64,000 nt of DNA from Clostridium beijerinckii (GCF_036699995.1 NZ_CP144906.1:2495001-2559000); one strand, 5' to 3'; shown: positions 24,287 through 33,608, counted from the stretch's first letter. Program-made: numbers and translations. The notes: generated from the letters alone by a model not told the origin.

Positions 24287-25060
24287 ATGATAGATTCTAA
24301 TAAGATAAATTCAAATAACAAATGGAAGGGATTTAAAGACTTCCTTGTATATAAAACAGTTAAAGAAGATGAGGTAGTTACATCATTCTATTTAAAATCA
24401 TTAGATGGAAGTAAGCTTCCTGAATTTATAGCAGGGCAATTTATAACTGTCAGAATAAAAAATGAAGATAATACTTTTACTAAACCTAGACAATATACAT
24501 TGTCCATGAATTCTAATGAAGAATTTTATAGAATAAGTGTAAAGAGAGAAGAGAATGGTTACTTAAGCAAAAAACTATGTGATGAAATAAAGGCAGGAGA
24601 TAATCTTCAAATAACTGCACCTCTTGGAAATTTCATATTAAAGGATAGTGAAAAGCCACTAGTTTTAATAGGAGGGGGAATTGGAATAACACCGATGCTT
24701 ACAATGGCTTATGATGCAGTAAACAGTGATAGAAAAATTCACTTCATTTATAGCATACCTAATTCAACTCATCATAGTTTTAAAGAAGAAACAGTAAAAT
24801 TACATAATAATAATTTCAAAAGTAATGTATTTTATACACGTCCTAAAGAAAATGAAAAATTAGGAAAAGATTTTGATGTACAAGGCAGGATATCAGAGAA
24901 ATGGATGATAGATAACTTGCCAAAGGATGGAGACTTCTATTTTTGTGGACCAGTGCCATTTATGAAAACTGTTTATCATAATTTAATATCAATGGCCATT
25001 GAAAAGGAAAATATAAACTTTGAAATGTTTGAAGCAGGAGTAGATATAACAAAAGAGTAA
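24287..25060 (+). CDS. FAD/NAD(P)H oxidoreductase (flavohemoglobin-reductase / Hcr-like)
   Basis: 257 residues forming an FNR-type reductase. An FAD-binding barrel carries PRQYTLS (about 71-77). The NAD(P) domain carries GGGIGITPML (about 129-138) and FCGPVPFMK near residue 220. It resembles the reductase part of flavohemoglobins and E. coli Hcr but has no 2Fe-2S ferredoxin domain and no globin. It is therefore a candidate electron donor for the neighbouring Hcp proteins, alone or through rubredoxin or flavodoxin (inference). GAGGAGGATTTCA precedes the ATG at 24287. gapN follows after 32 bases, under the same FNR-type promoter. Confidence 0.85.
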   Translation: MIDSNKINSNNKWKGFKDFLVYKTVKEDEVVTSFYLKSLDGSKLPEFIAGQFITVRIKNEDNTFTKPRQYTLSMNSNEEFYRISVKREENGYLSKKLCDEIKAGDNLQITAPLGNFILKDSEKPLVLIGGGIGITPMLTMAYDAVNSDRKIHFIYSIPNSTHHSFKEETVKLHNNNFKSNVFYTRPKENEKLGKDFDVQGRISEKWMIDNLPKDGDFYFCGPVPFMKTVYHNLISMAIEKENINFEMFEAGVDITKE

Positions 25061-25092
25061 CAAAGTATAAACAAATGAGGAGGAAATTGATT

Positions 25093-26559
25093 ATGTTTAA
25101 TCATATAAAAAATAAAAACAATACTTTTAAAAATTTAATAAATGGGGAATGGGTTAGCAGCAGAAGTGAAAACTTTGTAGAGATAAAATCACCACTTGAT
25201 AATTCATTGTTAGGTAGAGTACCGGCTATGACAAAGGAAGAGGTAGATACTGCAGTAGTAACAGCTAAAGAAGCTCAAAGAAAGTGGAATAACACAACTA
25301 TAAATGCAAGAGCAGAAATATTATATAAAGCATCAGACATTTTACTGGAAAATATAGATGAATTATCAGAACTTATGATGATGGAAATTGCAAAAGATAG
25401 AAAAAGCTGCAGATCAGAAGTATCCAGAACAGCAGATTTTATAAGGTTTACAGCAGATACAGCTAAGAATTTATCTGGTGAAAGTATTCCAGGAGATAGC
25501 TTCCCAGGTTTTAAGAATAATAAGATGTCAGTTGTAAAAAGGGAACCATTAGGAGTTGTACTTGCAATATCTCCTTTTAATTATCCAATAAATTTATCAG
25601 CTTCTAAAATAGCACCTGGTTTAATGGCGGGAAATTCCATTGTATTAAAACCAGCAACTCAAGGGAGCTTATGTGGATTATATCTAGCAAGAATATTCGA
25701 AAAAGCAGGGGTTCCAGCCGGAGTACTAAATACAGTTACAGGTAAAGGAAGTGAAATTGGAGATTATATTACTACTCATAAAGGGATAAATTTCATCAAC
25801 TTTACAGGTAGTACAGAAGTAGGAACTAGAATTTCTAAGATGACTAGTATGGTACCTCTTTTAATGGAATTAGGTGGCAAGGATGCAGCTATAGTTTTAG
25901 AAGATGCTGATCTTGAACTAACTGCAAGTAATATAGTTGCAGGTGGATATTCATATTCAGGTCAAAGATGCACAGCGGTAAAGAGAATTTTAGTAGTAGA
26001 TGAAGTAGCAGATGAATTATTAGAAAAAATCAAAGAAAAGATGGAAAAGCTTACTGTAGGGAATCCTTTAGAGAAAGATGTAGATGTTGTACCTCTTATT
26101 AGTTCTAAAGCTGCAGATTTTGTTATTGAATTAATAGAAGATGCAAAGGGTAAAGGAGCTGACTTAATTGTAGGAGGAAACAGAGATGGAAATTTAATTT
26201 ATCCAACACTTTTTGATAATGTTACTTTAGACATGAGAATTGCATGGGAAGAACCATTTGGCCCTGTACTTCCAATTATTAGGGTTAAAGATAAAGATGA
26301 AGCTATAGAAATAGCTAATGAATCAGAATATGGGCTTCAAAGTGCTGTATTTACAAAGAACATAGATAATGCTTTTTATGTGGCTGATAAGTTAGAAGTA
26401 GGAACAGTTCAAGTAAATAATAAAACAGAAAGAGGTCCTGATAATTTCCCATTCCTTGGTGTGAAAGCTTCTGGTATAGGAACTCAGGGGATAAAATATT
26501 CAATTGAATCTATGTCTAGACCTAAGGCTACTATAATAAATCTATCAATACATAATTAA
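25093..26559 (+). CDS. gapN: NADP-dependent non-phosphorylating glyceraldehyde-3-phosphate dehydrogenase
   Basis: 488 residues, a complete aldehyde dehydrogenase. Glu259 (LMELGGKD) and catalytic Cys293 (YSGQRCTAVKR) are present. The blocks AISPFNYPINLSASKIAPGL, GGKDAAIVLEDADLELTA and FGPVLPIIRV are typical of GapN. GapN oxidises glyceraldehyde 3-phosphate to 3-phosphoglycerate and makes NADPH without ATP. In this operon it probably supplies NADPH to the reductase when nitrosative stress blocks the sensitive GAPDH (inference). The ATG at 25093 follows GGAGGAAATTGATT; a longer in-frame start is poorer. Confidence 0.85.
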   Translation: MFNHIKNKNNTFKNLINGEWVSSRSENFVEIKSPLDNSLLGRVPAMTKEEVDTAVVTAKEAQRKWNNTTINARAEILYKASDILLENIDELSELMMMEIAKDRKSCRSEVSRTADFIRFTADTAKNLSGESIPGDSFPGFKNNKMSVVKREPLGVVLAISPFNYPINLSASKIAPGLMAGNSIVLKPATQGSLCGLYLARIFEKAGVPAGVLNTVTGKGSEIGDYITTHKGINFINFTGSTEVGTRISKMTSMVPLLMELGGKDAAIVLEDADLELTASNIVAGGYSYSGQRCTAVKRILVVDEVADELLEKIKEKMEKLTVGNPLEKDVDVVPLISSKAADFVIELIEDAKGKGADLIVGGNRDGNLIYPTLFDNVTLDMRIAWEEPFGPVLPIIRVKDKDEAIEIANESEYGLQSAVFTKNIDNAFYVADKLEVGTVQVNNKTERGPDNFPFLGVKASGIGTQGIKYSIESMSRPKATIINLSIHN

Positions 26560-26592
26560 GAGTGGCAGAAAAATGAAATATTCTATTGAGAT

Positions 26593-26634
26593 TTGATTTC
26601 AATCACATTTTTTAAAAACAAATAAAGTTATAAT
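26593..26634 (+). promoter_or_regulatory. FNR-type box and -10 of the flavodoxin promoter
   Basis: TTGATTTCAATCA (26593-26605) has its centre 30 bp before TATAAT (26629-26634). The sequence around the start (AATGTCAGAAGTTAAATAAAA) also resembles that of the DUF2249 promoter, suggesting that the promoter itself was duplicated. Confidence 0.8.
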
Positions 26635-26698
26635 AATGTCAGAAGTTAAATAAAAAAACAATTTAAGAAGTAGATAGCATAATTTGGGAGGTATTAAT

Positions 26699-27115
26699 AT
26701 GAAAATAATATATTTTAGTCAAACAGGAAATACAGAAAAAATGGCAAACTTAATTCTAGAAGGAATAGAATCAGAGGGGAAGAAAGCCGAATTAGTTGAA
26801 GTATCAAATGCAACACTTGATGATGTTAATAATGAAGAAATACTTATTTTAGGATGCTCAGCTTATGGATCAGAAGAATTAGATGAAAGTGAAATGGAAC
26901 CTTTTGTTAAATCATTAGAAGGAAGTTTGCAAGGAAAGAAAGTTGCTCTTTTTGGTTCATGGGGATGGGGCAATGGTGAATGGATGACAGAATGGGAAAA
27001 GAGAATGGAGTCATATGGTGCTATATTAATAAACGAAGGTTTAACCGTGCAGGAATCTCCTGAAGGTGAAGATGAAGACAAATGCAGAGATTTTGGAAAA
27101 TTAATAGCAAAATAG
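26699..27115 (+). CDS. Flavodoxin
   Basis: 138 residues, a short-chain flavodoxin. The FMN phosphate loop is SQTGNTEKMA (residues 7-16). The isoalloxazine loops are GCSAYGSEELDES and FGSWGWGNGEWM. It is a low-potential electron carrier that can replace ferredoxin. Its FNR-type promoter links it to the reductase-gapN operon, so it may carry electrons to the Hcp proteins. GGGAGGTATTAAT precedes the ATG at 26699. It ends at a strong bidirectional terminator shared with hcp3. Confidence 0.95.
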   Translation: MKIIYFSQTGNTEKMANLILEGIESEGKKAELVEVSNATLDDVNNEEILILGCSAYGSEELDESEMEPFVKSLEGSLQGKKVALFGSWGWGNGEWMTEWEKRMESYGAILINEGLTVQESPEGEDEDKCRDFGKLIAK

Positions 27116-27123
27116 GAATAACA

Positions 27124-27168
27124 AAAACCATGCAATAAGGAGATTTATCTCCCTTATTGCATGGTTTT
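27124..27168. terminator. Bidirectional terminator between flavodoxin and hcp3
   Basis: AAAACCATGCAATAAGG and CCTTATTGCATGGTTTT pair perfectly, with an inner GAGA/TCTC, giving a stem of about 20 bp between convergent genes. Confidence 0.95.
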
Positions 27169-27231
27169 CAATTTTATACAGTGGCTTTATGCATTTTGCA
27201 ATAGTTCAAATACTTGTCCAACTTTAAAAGT

Positions 27232-28878
27232 TTAGCCTAATATTTGTTTTAAATCCTCATCAGGAGTACTGATTGGTTTAAGATCGAAATTATCAACTAA
27301 GAAATTTAATACATTAGGAGTTAAGAAAGCAGGTAAGCTTGGCCCGATATACATTCCTTTTACGCCTAATGAAAGTAATGCTAGTAAATCACATACAGCT
27401 TTTTGTTCATACCAAGACAATACTATTGATAAAGGTAAATCATTAACTGTACAGTTAAATGCATCAGCTAAAGCTAAAGCTATTCTAACTGCTGAGTATG
27501 CATCATTACATTGTCCAACATCAAGCAATCTTGGAAGTCCTGCAACTTCACCAAATTGTAATTTGTTGAAACGATATTTTCCACACGCTAAAGTAAGAAT
27601 AATACAGTCCTTTGGAATTTTTTCAGCAAACTCTGTATAATAATTTCTTCCAGGCTTTGCACCATCACATCCACCAATTAAGAAGAAGTGCTTAACGTTT
27701 CCGTCTTTAACTGCATTAATAATTGTTTCAGCATGACTTAAGGTTGCCTTATGACCAAAGCCTACTAAGATTTCTTTGACTTCTTCGTCTTCTGTGAAAC
27801 CACCAAGTTCAAGTGCTTTATTTATTATTTCAGAGAAATCCTTATATCCATTTTCATCTTTTTCAATATGTTTAATACCATCAAATCCAACAACACTTGT
27901 TGAGAATATTCTATCTATATAAGAATCTTTTGGTCTCATTAAGCAGTTTGTTGTCATTAAAATACAACCAGGTATATTATCAAATTCTTTTTGTTGATTT
28001 TGCCATGCACTTCCGAAATTACCCACTAAATGAGGATATTTGTTTAATTCAGGATATCCATGTGAAGGTAACATTTCGCCATGAGTATAAATATTTATTC
28101 CTTTACCCTCAGTTTGCTCAAGTAACATTTCTAGATCTCTTAAATCATGTCCAGAAACTACTATGAATGGACCTTTTTTAATATTTACATTAACTTTTGT
28201 AGGTGATGGAGAGCTATAAGTAGTATTATTAGCAGTATCTAAAACTTCCATAATCTTAACACTCATAGTACCTGTTTCCATTGCAAGTTTAATCAAATCT
28301 TCAAGAGTTAAACTATCATCAACTAAAGCTGCTAAAGCCTTAAAATAGAAGTCATTTACTTCATCGCTAGTATATTTTATAAATCTAGCTTGATGAGAAT
28401 AAGCAGCGATTCCTTTTAAACCATATTTTATAGTTTCTCTAAGAGAACGAATATCTGGATCTAAGTTCTCATCGTACATTATTCCAGCTTTTTCAGCATC
28501 TTCAAGTATAGATTCTTTAGAATCACTTAGGTTGTACAACGCTTCAGGAGAGGTGATATTTTCAGATTTAACCTTTGCTCTTAAAGACTCTTTAATTTCT
28601 TGAGACTTTTTAAGTTGAATAAGGTGAGCCTTAGGGTCAAAATTAACATTAGTTAATGTCATAAATAAAGAATCTTCAACAAAAGAGGCTACTGATGTGT
28701 CAACCTTTTCATTTTTGTTTAAAAGTTCTTTTGCGTAAACACTGATTCCTTTTAATTGATAAATCAATAAATCTTGCATTGCTGCAATTTCAGGTGTTTT
28801 ACCACACACACCTATTTTAGTACATCCCTTACCCCCAGCAGTTTGTTCACATTGATAACAAAACATTTTTTCTACCAT
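27232..28878 (-). CDS. hcp: Hybrid-cluster protein, third copy
   Basis: 548 residues with all cluster motifs: [81 protein letters not shown] and SWYEQKAV. It is highly similar to hcp2 and lies in the opposite orientation, so the pair is probably a local duplication. The ATG at 28878 (MVEKMFCYQC) follows AGAGGAG; the frame stays open upstream through an AT-rich region, giving a spurious longer ORF. The IS1380 element inserted 200 bp upstream of the start may have displaced distal control sites. Confidence 0.95.
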   Translation of the reverse strand: MVEKMFCYQCEQTAGGKGCTKIGVCGKTPEIAAMQDLLIYQLKGISVYAKELLNKNEKVDTSVASFVEDSLFMTLTNVNFDPKAHLIQLKKSQEIKESLRAKVKSENITSPEALYNLSDSKESILEDAEKAGIMYDENLDPDIRSLRETIKYGLKGIAAYSHQARFIKYTSDEVNDFYFKALAALVDDSLTLEDLIKLAMETGTMSVKIMEVLDTANNTTYSSPSPTKVNVNIKKGPFIVVSGHDLRDLEMLLEQTEGKGINIYTHGEMLPSHGYPELNKYPHLVGNFGSAWQNQQKEFDNIPGCILMTTNCLMRPKDSYIDRIFSTSVVGFDGIKHIEKDENGYKDFSEIINKALELGGFTEDEEVKEILVGFGHKATLSHAETIINAVKDGNVKHFFLIGGCDGAKPGRNYYTEFAEKIPKDCIILTLACGKYRFNKLQFGEVAGLPRLLDVGQCNDAYSAVRIALALADAFNCTVNDLPLSIVLSWYEQKAVCDLLALLSLGVKGMYIGPSLPAFLTPNVLNFLVDNFDLKPISTPDEDLKQILG

Positions 28879-29180
28879 AATAAAAACTCCTCTCATATTT
28901 ACATAATATAATGCTACGGATATATTATACAATAAAACGGAATAATAATACAATATAATTATATAATATTCAATATTATATAAGAAATACCACATTGTGA
29001 GGTGAAATTTTGTCAAAACATTAATTATGATTATAGGATATAATTGACAACTTGATATTATTTAAAAGAATATTTAACCTGAATTATTCATAAAATTATA
29101 TGAAACATGCTTTGCATGGCTCGTTAAGCTGTTCTTAACAAATTCAAAACTTCACTTATTAAGTGAAAAAATATAGAAAA

Positions 29181-29241
29181 ATAGACTCAAATTTGTTATG
29201 GTTAATTTGCGAAAAAAAACAATTAACAAAGGAGAGTCTAT
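29181..29241 (+). promoter_or_regulatory. Hairpin masking the transposase ribosome site
   Basis: ATAGACTC (29181-29188) pairs with GAGTCTAT (29234-29241) right up to the ATG, and TTGTTA..GTTAATT pairs with AATTAACAA (29221-29229). The GGAG of the ribosome site lies within or beside the stem. Such structures limit transposase translation from read-through transcripts in several IS elements. Confidence 0.6.
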
Positions 29242-30564
29242 ATGGGTAGTTTATTAGAAAAATCTTTGAATTTCAAGAGAAATGTAAAAATTAATTTTGA
29301 TGGTGGAAATTTAACATCAGATTCTGGTCTTATTTTATATAGTGAATTTGATGAAAGAATAGGTTTTTCAAGAACTGTAAAAGATGTTTTTTATGTTAAT
29401 GATGGAATTAATCATAGAGAACATACAAACGAAGAGATATTACTACAAAAAGTTTATCAAAGAATAGCTGGCTATACAACCGACGATAATTCAGATGAAT
29501 TAAGATATGATCCAGCGCTTACTACAATTTTAGATAAAAATGCACTAGCTTCACAGCCTACAATTTCACGTTTTAATAACAATCTCGATAAAGAAAACTT
29601 AAGACAATTTAATAAAATAAATGAGTTGGTTTTGGATAAAGTATACTCAATTGATATGCCAAATCAAATAATTTTGGATATTGATTCTACTAATTTTGAA
29701 ACTTATGGTAATCAATATGGTTCAGCATACAATTCACATTATTCAGCAAATGGATATCATCCACTATTAGTTTTTGATGGACTAACAGGTGATTTATTAA
29801 AGGCAGAGTTGCGTTCTGGAAATGTTTATACATCAAGAAAAACAGTGGCTTTTATTGGTCCATTATTAAAAAGGTATTCAAATAAATATATTTGTACAGA
29901 CCTATACATTCGTGGCGATAGCGGTTTTGCTATACCTGGACTTTATGAAATTGCAGAAGAACATGATGCTAAATATGCAATAAGATTAAAAGCAAATGCA
30001 ACATTGTATAAGTATTCTGAAGAATTTACTACAAGAATGGAGATATTATGCAAAAGAAATATCTATGACCATTATACTATATATGGTGAATTTGTATATA
30101 AAGCAAAGAAATGGACTAAAGAACGTAGAGTTGTTGTGAAATTAGAAAAGAAAGAAGGTCAAATGTGTATAGATTATACTTTTGTTGTGACTAACATGAC
30201 CAGCCATCTAGAAGCTGTAATAAAATTTTATTGTAATAGAGGAACAATGGAGAATTTTATTAAAGAAGGCAAAAACGGCTTCGCTTTCGATAAAATGAGT
30301 AGTTCATCTTTTATCGCAAATGCTAATAAGCTTCAAGAGATGGTTTTAGCATACAATTTAAACAATTGGATGAGAAGATTATGTTTTACAAATTCAATGA
30401 AATCTCTAAGAATAGAAACAATACGAATGAAAATAATTAAAGTAGCTGGTAAACTTGTAAAGAGTAGTAGATACTTAAAATTCAAACTCTGTAGTTCATG
30501 TGCTTATCAAAATGAGTTTTGGCATATTTTAAAAAATATCAATTCACTGCCGTTATTAAATTGA
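29242..30564 (+). CDS. IS1380-family transposase
   Basis: 440 residues, full length. The opening NFKRNVKINFDGGNLTSDSGLILYSEFDERIGF is characteristic of IS1380 transposases. Conserved DDE-type segments follow: ILDIDSTNFETYGNQYGSAYN (first Asp), YIRGDSGFAIPGLYE (second Asp) and the C-terminal YCNRGTMENFIKEGKNGF (Glu region, Y-(2)-R-(3)-E signature). It catalyses cut-and-paste movement of the surrounding 1649-bp element. No stop or frameshift is seen. A hairpin covering the ribosome site should keep expression low. Confidence 0.95.
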   Translation: MGSLLEKSLNFKRNVKINFDGGNLTSDSGLILYSEFDERIGFSRTVKDVFYVNDGINHREHTNEEILLQKVYQRIAGYTTDDNSDELRYDPALTTILDKNALASQPTISRFNNNLDKENLRQFNKINELVLDKVYSIDMPNQIILDIDSTNFETYGNQYGSAYNSHYSANGYHPLLVFDGLTGDLLKAELRSGNVYTSRKTVAFIGPLLKRYSNKYICTDLYIRGDSGFAIPGLYEIAEEHDAKYAIRLKANATLYKYSEEFTTRMEILCKRNIYDHYTIYGEFVYKAKKWTKERRVVVKLEKKEGQMCIDYTFVVTNMTSHLEAVIKFYCNRGTMENFIKEGKNGFAFDKMSSSSFIANANKLQEMVLAYNLNNWMRRLCFTNSMKSLRIETIRMKIIKVAGKLVKSSRYLKFKLCSSCAYQNEFWHILKNINSLPLLN

Positions 30565-30893
30565 TTCAGATTACAATTTAATATGTAAGATATGGTTAAA
30601 ACCTAAAGTCCGTAGCGAAGCTGTACGTATATTTAGAAAAATAATTAAAAATTAAGAAAAGAAATAGCTAATAGCATGAAAAACTAACTTTCTTATGTTA
30701 TTAACTATATCTATGAATAATTCAGGTTTAAATATTAATTTAATAATTATCTTAATGATACACGTGATTTGCAATTAAATAGGTACTACGAAGTGTTTTA
30801 AATTACCACAAATAAAGAAGACAAAAAAACAAACAATAAGAAATATAAACTAATTCATCAATGAAAAAAGCAAGCTGGATTGGAGGAACTATT

Positions 30894-31856
30894 ATGAGAC
30901 GTAAATTAAAATATATTTTAATCTTTGCTTTTGGTGTATTGCTTATTGGTTGTAAGTTCGGTAAAACTGTACCTTCTCCTGAAAATCAAATAAATAATGA
31001 ACAATCAGAGGCAAAACCTGATGAATCAGATGAGAAAGAATTAGGTGAAAAATCTAGTAATGAACCAAGTAAAAATTCTGATGGAAATAAAGAAGAAAAG
31101 AGCTAGGCAGAATCTAAAGAAAACAATAATGAAGCATCATCTGAAAAATCCAGCCAAAATGTTACTGAGAAATCTGATGAGAAAGCTACATCTGAATCAC
31201 GCGAAATAGTCGAAGAAGATAAGACTGTTGCAACAAATAAGAAAAAAATTATTTATTTAACATTTGATGATGGACCAAGTTTTACTGTGACAACTAATGT
31301 TTTAGATATATTAAAAGAGAATAAAGTAAAGGCAACATTTTTTTTGATTGGAAATCAGATTAAAGGCAGGGAAGCGGTGGTAAAGAGAATTTATAATGAA
31401 GGAAATAGTTTAGGCCTACATAGTTATACACATGACTATAACATAATTTACAGTGATGAAGATAACTTTATTAAAGAAATGATCGATTGCAGGAATGCAA
31501 TAAACAAGGTTGCTGGAATAACACCTAATATAATTAGGTTTCCAGGCGGCGGTCATAAACGTTTAAGTAATAATTTTCTTAAAAAATTACATGATAAGAA
31601 TTTTAAAGTGTATGATTAGAATTTGGAAAATAGTGATGGATTAAAACCTAAAACATCATCATGTGAATTATATGAAAAAGCTATAAATGGAAGTGAAAAT
31701 AAGAATAAGATTATATTGCTTTTGCATTGCACAAACAATCACCAAAATACGTGTAAAGCTCTTCCTCAAATAATAAAATACTATAAATCAAGAGGTTATG
31801 AATTTAGAACAATAACTGAAGAAACAAAAGAGCTATATTTTCCAATAAAGAAATAA
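30894..31856 (+). pseudogene. Polysaccharide deacetylase lipoprotein with two in-frame TAG stops
   Basis: One continuous 321-codon frame is interrupted only by TAG at 31104-31106 and TAG at 31617-31619. The N-terminus MRRKLKYILIFAFGVLLIGC is a lipoprotein signal with lipobox LIGC, then a Glu/Lys/Ser-rich linker. The NodB domain has YLTFDDGPS (Asp dyad), GLHSYTH (metal histidines) and RFPGGG. Such enzymes deacetylate peptidoglycan or other glycans at the cell surface. The second stop falls where relatives have Trp (VYDWN), so TGG to TAG is likely. GGAGGAACTATT precedes the ATG. Either a young pseudogene or a read-through gene. Confidence 0.85.
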
Positions 31857-31933
31857 ATCGTATACAAAAAGTCTAAAAAGATATCGTAACGTGAAGATAT
31901 TACAAATAGGGTAGATGAAACGGAGTGTAACAA

Positions 31934-32626
31934 ATGAAAAGAAGAAGATTTATTAGGAACACTATTTTATTAATTATATTTGTTTTTATATTAAATTCAT
32001 TGAGGTATGCAGTTAATGCGGAATCAAAAATTCATTCTAATAGTAATATATCTATATTAGTTGATATTAGTGAAGAAAGGCTTTATTTAATAGATACTGA
32101 GAAAAATATAATATTAAAAAAATATACAATAGCTAGTGGTAAACAAGAAACACCTTCTCCGGTAGGTACATGGAAAGTGGTACGTATGGCTAAATGGAGT
32201 GGAGGTTTTGGCACAAGGTGGATTGGATTAAATGTACCTTGGGGAATTTATGGAATTCATGGCACAAATAAACCATACTCTATTGGGAGCGAAGCCTCCC
32301 ATGGATGTATTAGAATGCGAAATAAGGATATAGAGGAATTATATGAGTATGTAAAGCGTGGAATGATAGTATGCATATACGCAGGCCCATATGGCCCTTT
32401 TGAAAAAGGATTTGTAAATTTAAAGCCTGGCGATAGAGGGGCGGATGTTTTAGAAGTGCAAAGAAAAATGAAAGAAAAAGGCTATTATCCTAAAAATTTA
32501 GATGGAATATATGGCGAAGGAATGAAACTGTATGTAATAAAGTTTAGGAAAGAAAATAACCTTAAAGAATGTCATGATATTAATAAAGAGTTTTATGAAA
32601 AACTTGGGATTACTTTGGTAGATTAA
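31934..32626 (+). CDS. L,D-transpeptidase (YkuD) with peptidoglycan-binding domain
   Basis: 230 residues. An N-terminal hydrophobic segment (9-27) serves as signal or anchor. The YkuD domain spans about 38-150, with His109, and His123-Gly-Cys125-Ile-Arg as the catalytic motif in SHGCIRM. Residues about 155-225 form a PG_binding_1 domain (GDRGADVLEVQRKMKEKGYYP, then DGIYGEG). It forms 3-3 cross-links in peptidoglycan or attaches proteins to it, outside the membrane. GGAGTGTAACAA precedes the ATG. It lies 77 bases after the broken deacetylase, both envelope-modifying. Confidence 0.93.
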   Translation: MKRRRFIRNTILLIIFVFILNSLRYAVNAESKIHSNSNISILVDISEERLYLIDTEKNIILKKYTIASGKQETPSPVGTWKVVRMAKWSGGFGTRWIGLNVPWGIYGIHGTNKPYSIGSEASHGCIRMRNKDIEELYEYVKRGMIVCIYAGPYGPFEKGFVNLKPGDRGADVLEVQRKMKEKGYYPKNLDGIYGEGMKLYVIKFRKENNLKECHDINKEFYEKLGITLVD

Positions 32627-32668
32627 ATCTTTATCCAATTATTATATCATCATCAACAGCATTATTAT

Positions 32669-32854
32669 TCATGTTGTTATTATTGCTGTTATTTTGGTTA
32701 CCATTATTGTTATTACTAATAAACAGCCTATGCCCACAATGAAGTTTCCAAGGACGTTTAGCTCTTCAGCATTTTTACCTTTTGCAAGAGAAATAACAAT
32801 TGCATTTGTTAAAATTAGAGAATCTTCAGGAGTTAAGTTTTCAAAACCTGTCAT
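32669..32854 (-). CDS. 61-aa membrane protein, LTPED family
   Basis: MTGFENLTPEDSLILTNAIVISLAKGKNAEELNVLGNFIVGIGCLLVITIMVTKITAIITT has one C-terminal membrane helix (about 35-58). It is paralogous to the 91-aa protein at 34625: both have a '-F-x-L-[ST]-P-E-[DE]-x-x-x-L-x-x-A' opening, then 'SLAKG' or 'GIAKQ', and '[DE]-x-L-x-V-L-x-x-F-x-x-x-I-G'. The family is common as hypothetical proteins in clostridia, as far as I recall. Its function is unknown. The ribosome site (AAGTGGGTG) is only fair. The gene is convergent with the transpeptidase gene. Confidence 0.6.
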   Translation of the reverse strand: MTGFENLTPEDSLILTNAIVISLAKGKNAEELNVLGNFIVGIGCLLVITIMVTKITAIITT

Positions 32855-33141
32855 TATTTACACCCACTTACTATAACATATAATTAATAATTATGACATT
32901 TGATTAAATAATATGAGTATGGGTGTTAAATAAATAGTTGTATATTAATAATATATTATTAGTTTATTAAAAAGCATTATTTAATGTAATTATAAAATTA
33001 TGAGAGGTAATAAAAATGTATGTAATTAAAAAGTTCATAGAAACGATTTTGATATCTTATACTATTCTCTTAAAATATATGTTAACTTTATGCGAAAGTT
33101 CTTTGAAAATTGAATGTGCGATGTTTACAAAGTTCGGTATA

Positions 33142-33157
33142 ACAAGTATATACTTGT
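33142..33157. promoter_or_regulatory. 16-bp palindrome upstream of an exported-protein gene
   Basis: ACAAGTATATACTTGT is a perfect palindrome, enclosed by TATAAC and GTTATA. It lies 65 bases before the ATG at 33223 and is a candidate operator or promoter element. The interval 32855-33141 holds no gene that I can support. Confidence 0.45.
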
Positions 33158-33222
33158 ATAGGTTATAAGCATAAATATTATTAAATTTATTGGACATAAT
33201 AGTACCGAAAGGTGGATATGCG

Positions 33223-33567
33223 ATGAAAAGATTTACTGTTTTATTATTGGTCTTTTTATGTTTAACGCTTACTGTATTCGGAATAAAACCTGCATTTCCA
33301 GTTACAATCAGTAATACATTTAACCAAGGTATTTATAAAATATCTGATTTTAACCCTTCGAAAAACAGTGTTTATTCAGTTCAAAACGTTTCATCAAAGG
33401 ATAATATGTCCATTATTATTACGGATGAAGAACAAAATATACTTCAATCTATACGACTAAAACCTAATTCAGAAAAGCATAACACAATACCTATAGGTCC
33501 TAATGACACAATTATATTACTTGGTAAAGGTGCAGTTTTTGTTAATCCATTGGAACTTACAGAGTGA
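33223..33567 (+). CDS. Small exported protein of unknown function
   Basis: 114 residues. MKRFTVLLLVFLCLTLTVFGIKPAFPV is a Sec signal peptide. The mature part of about 85 residues looks like an all-beta domain (IYKISDFNPSKNSVYSVQNVSSKDNMSIIITDEEQ, then IPIGPNDTIILLG). No catalytic motif or anchor is seen. The ATG at 33223 follows AAAGGTGG; a longer in-frame start adds an unlikely prefix before the signal. A strong terminator follows at 33609, so the gene is monocistronic. Confidence 0.75.
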   Translation: MKRFTVLLLVFLCLTLTVFGIKPAFPVTISNTFNQGIYKISDFNPSKNSVYSVQNVSSKDNMSIIITDEEQNILQSIRLKPNSEKHNTIPIGPNDTIILLGKGAVFVNPLELTE

Positions 33568-33608
33568 TGTCGTTTAATTATTAATTAGCAAAATAAATAA
33601 TAAATTAG

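Larger units (their letters stand above)
29078..30726 (+). mobile_element. Complete IS1380-family insertion sequence
   Basis: 1649 bp. Perfect 15-bp terminal inverted repeats (CCTGAATTATTCATA at 29078-29092 and its complement at 30712-30726) are flanked by a 5-bp direct repeat TTTAA (29073-29077 and 30727-30731). It carries one intact transposase gene. Everything needed for transposition appears present, so insertion is probably recent. Confidence 0.93.

Noticed and set aside
31104..31619. Pyrrolysine or other amber recoding in the deacetylase
   Set aside because: No Pyl genes are visible and other genes in the window end normally at TAG (for example hsdS and the antirepressor neighbour genes), so simple mutation is likelier.
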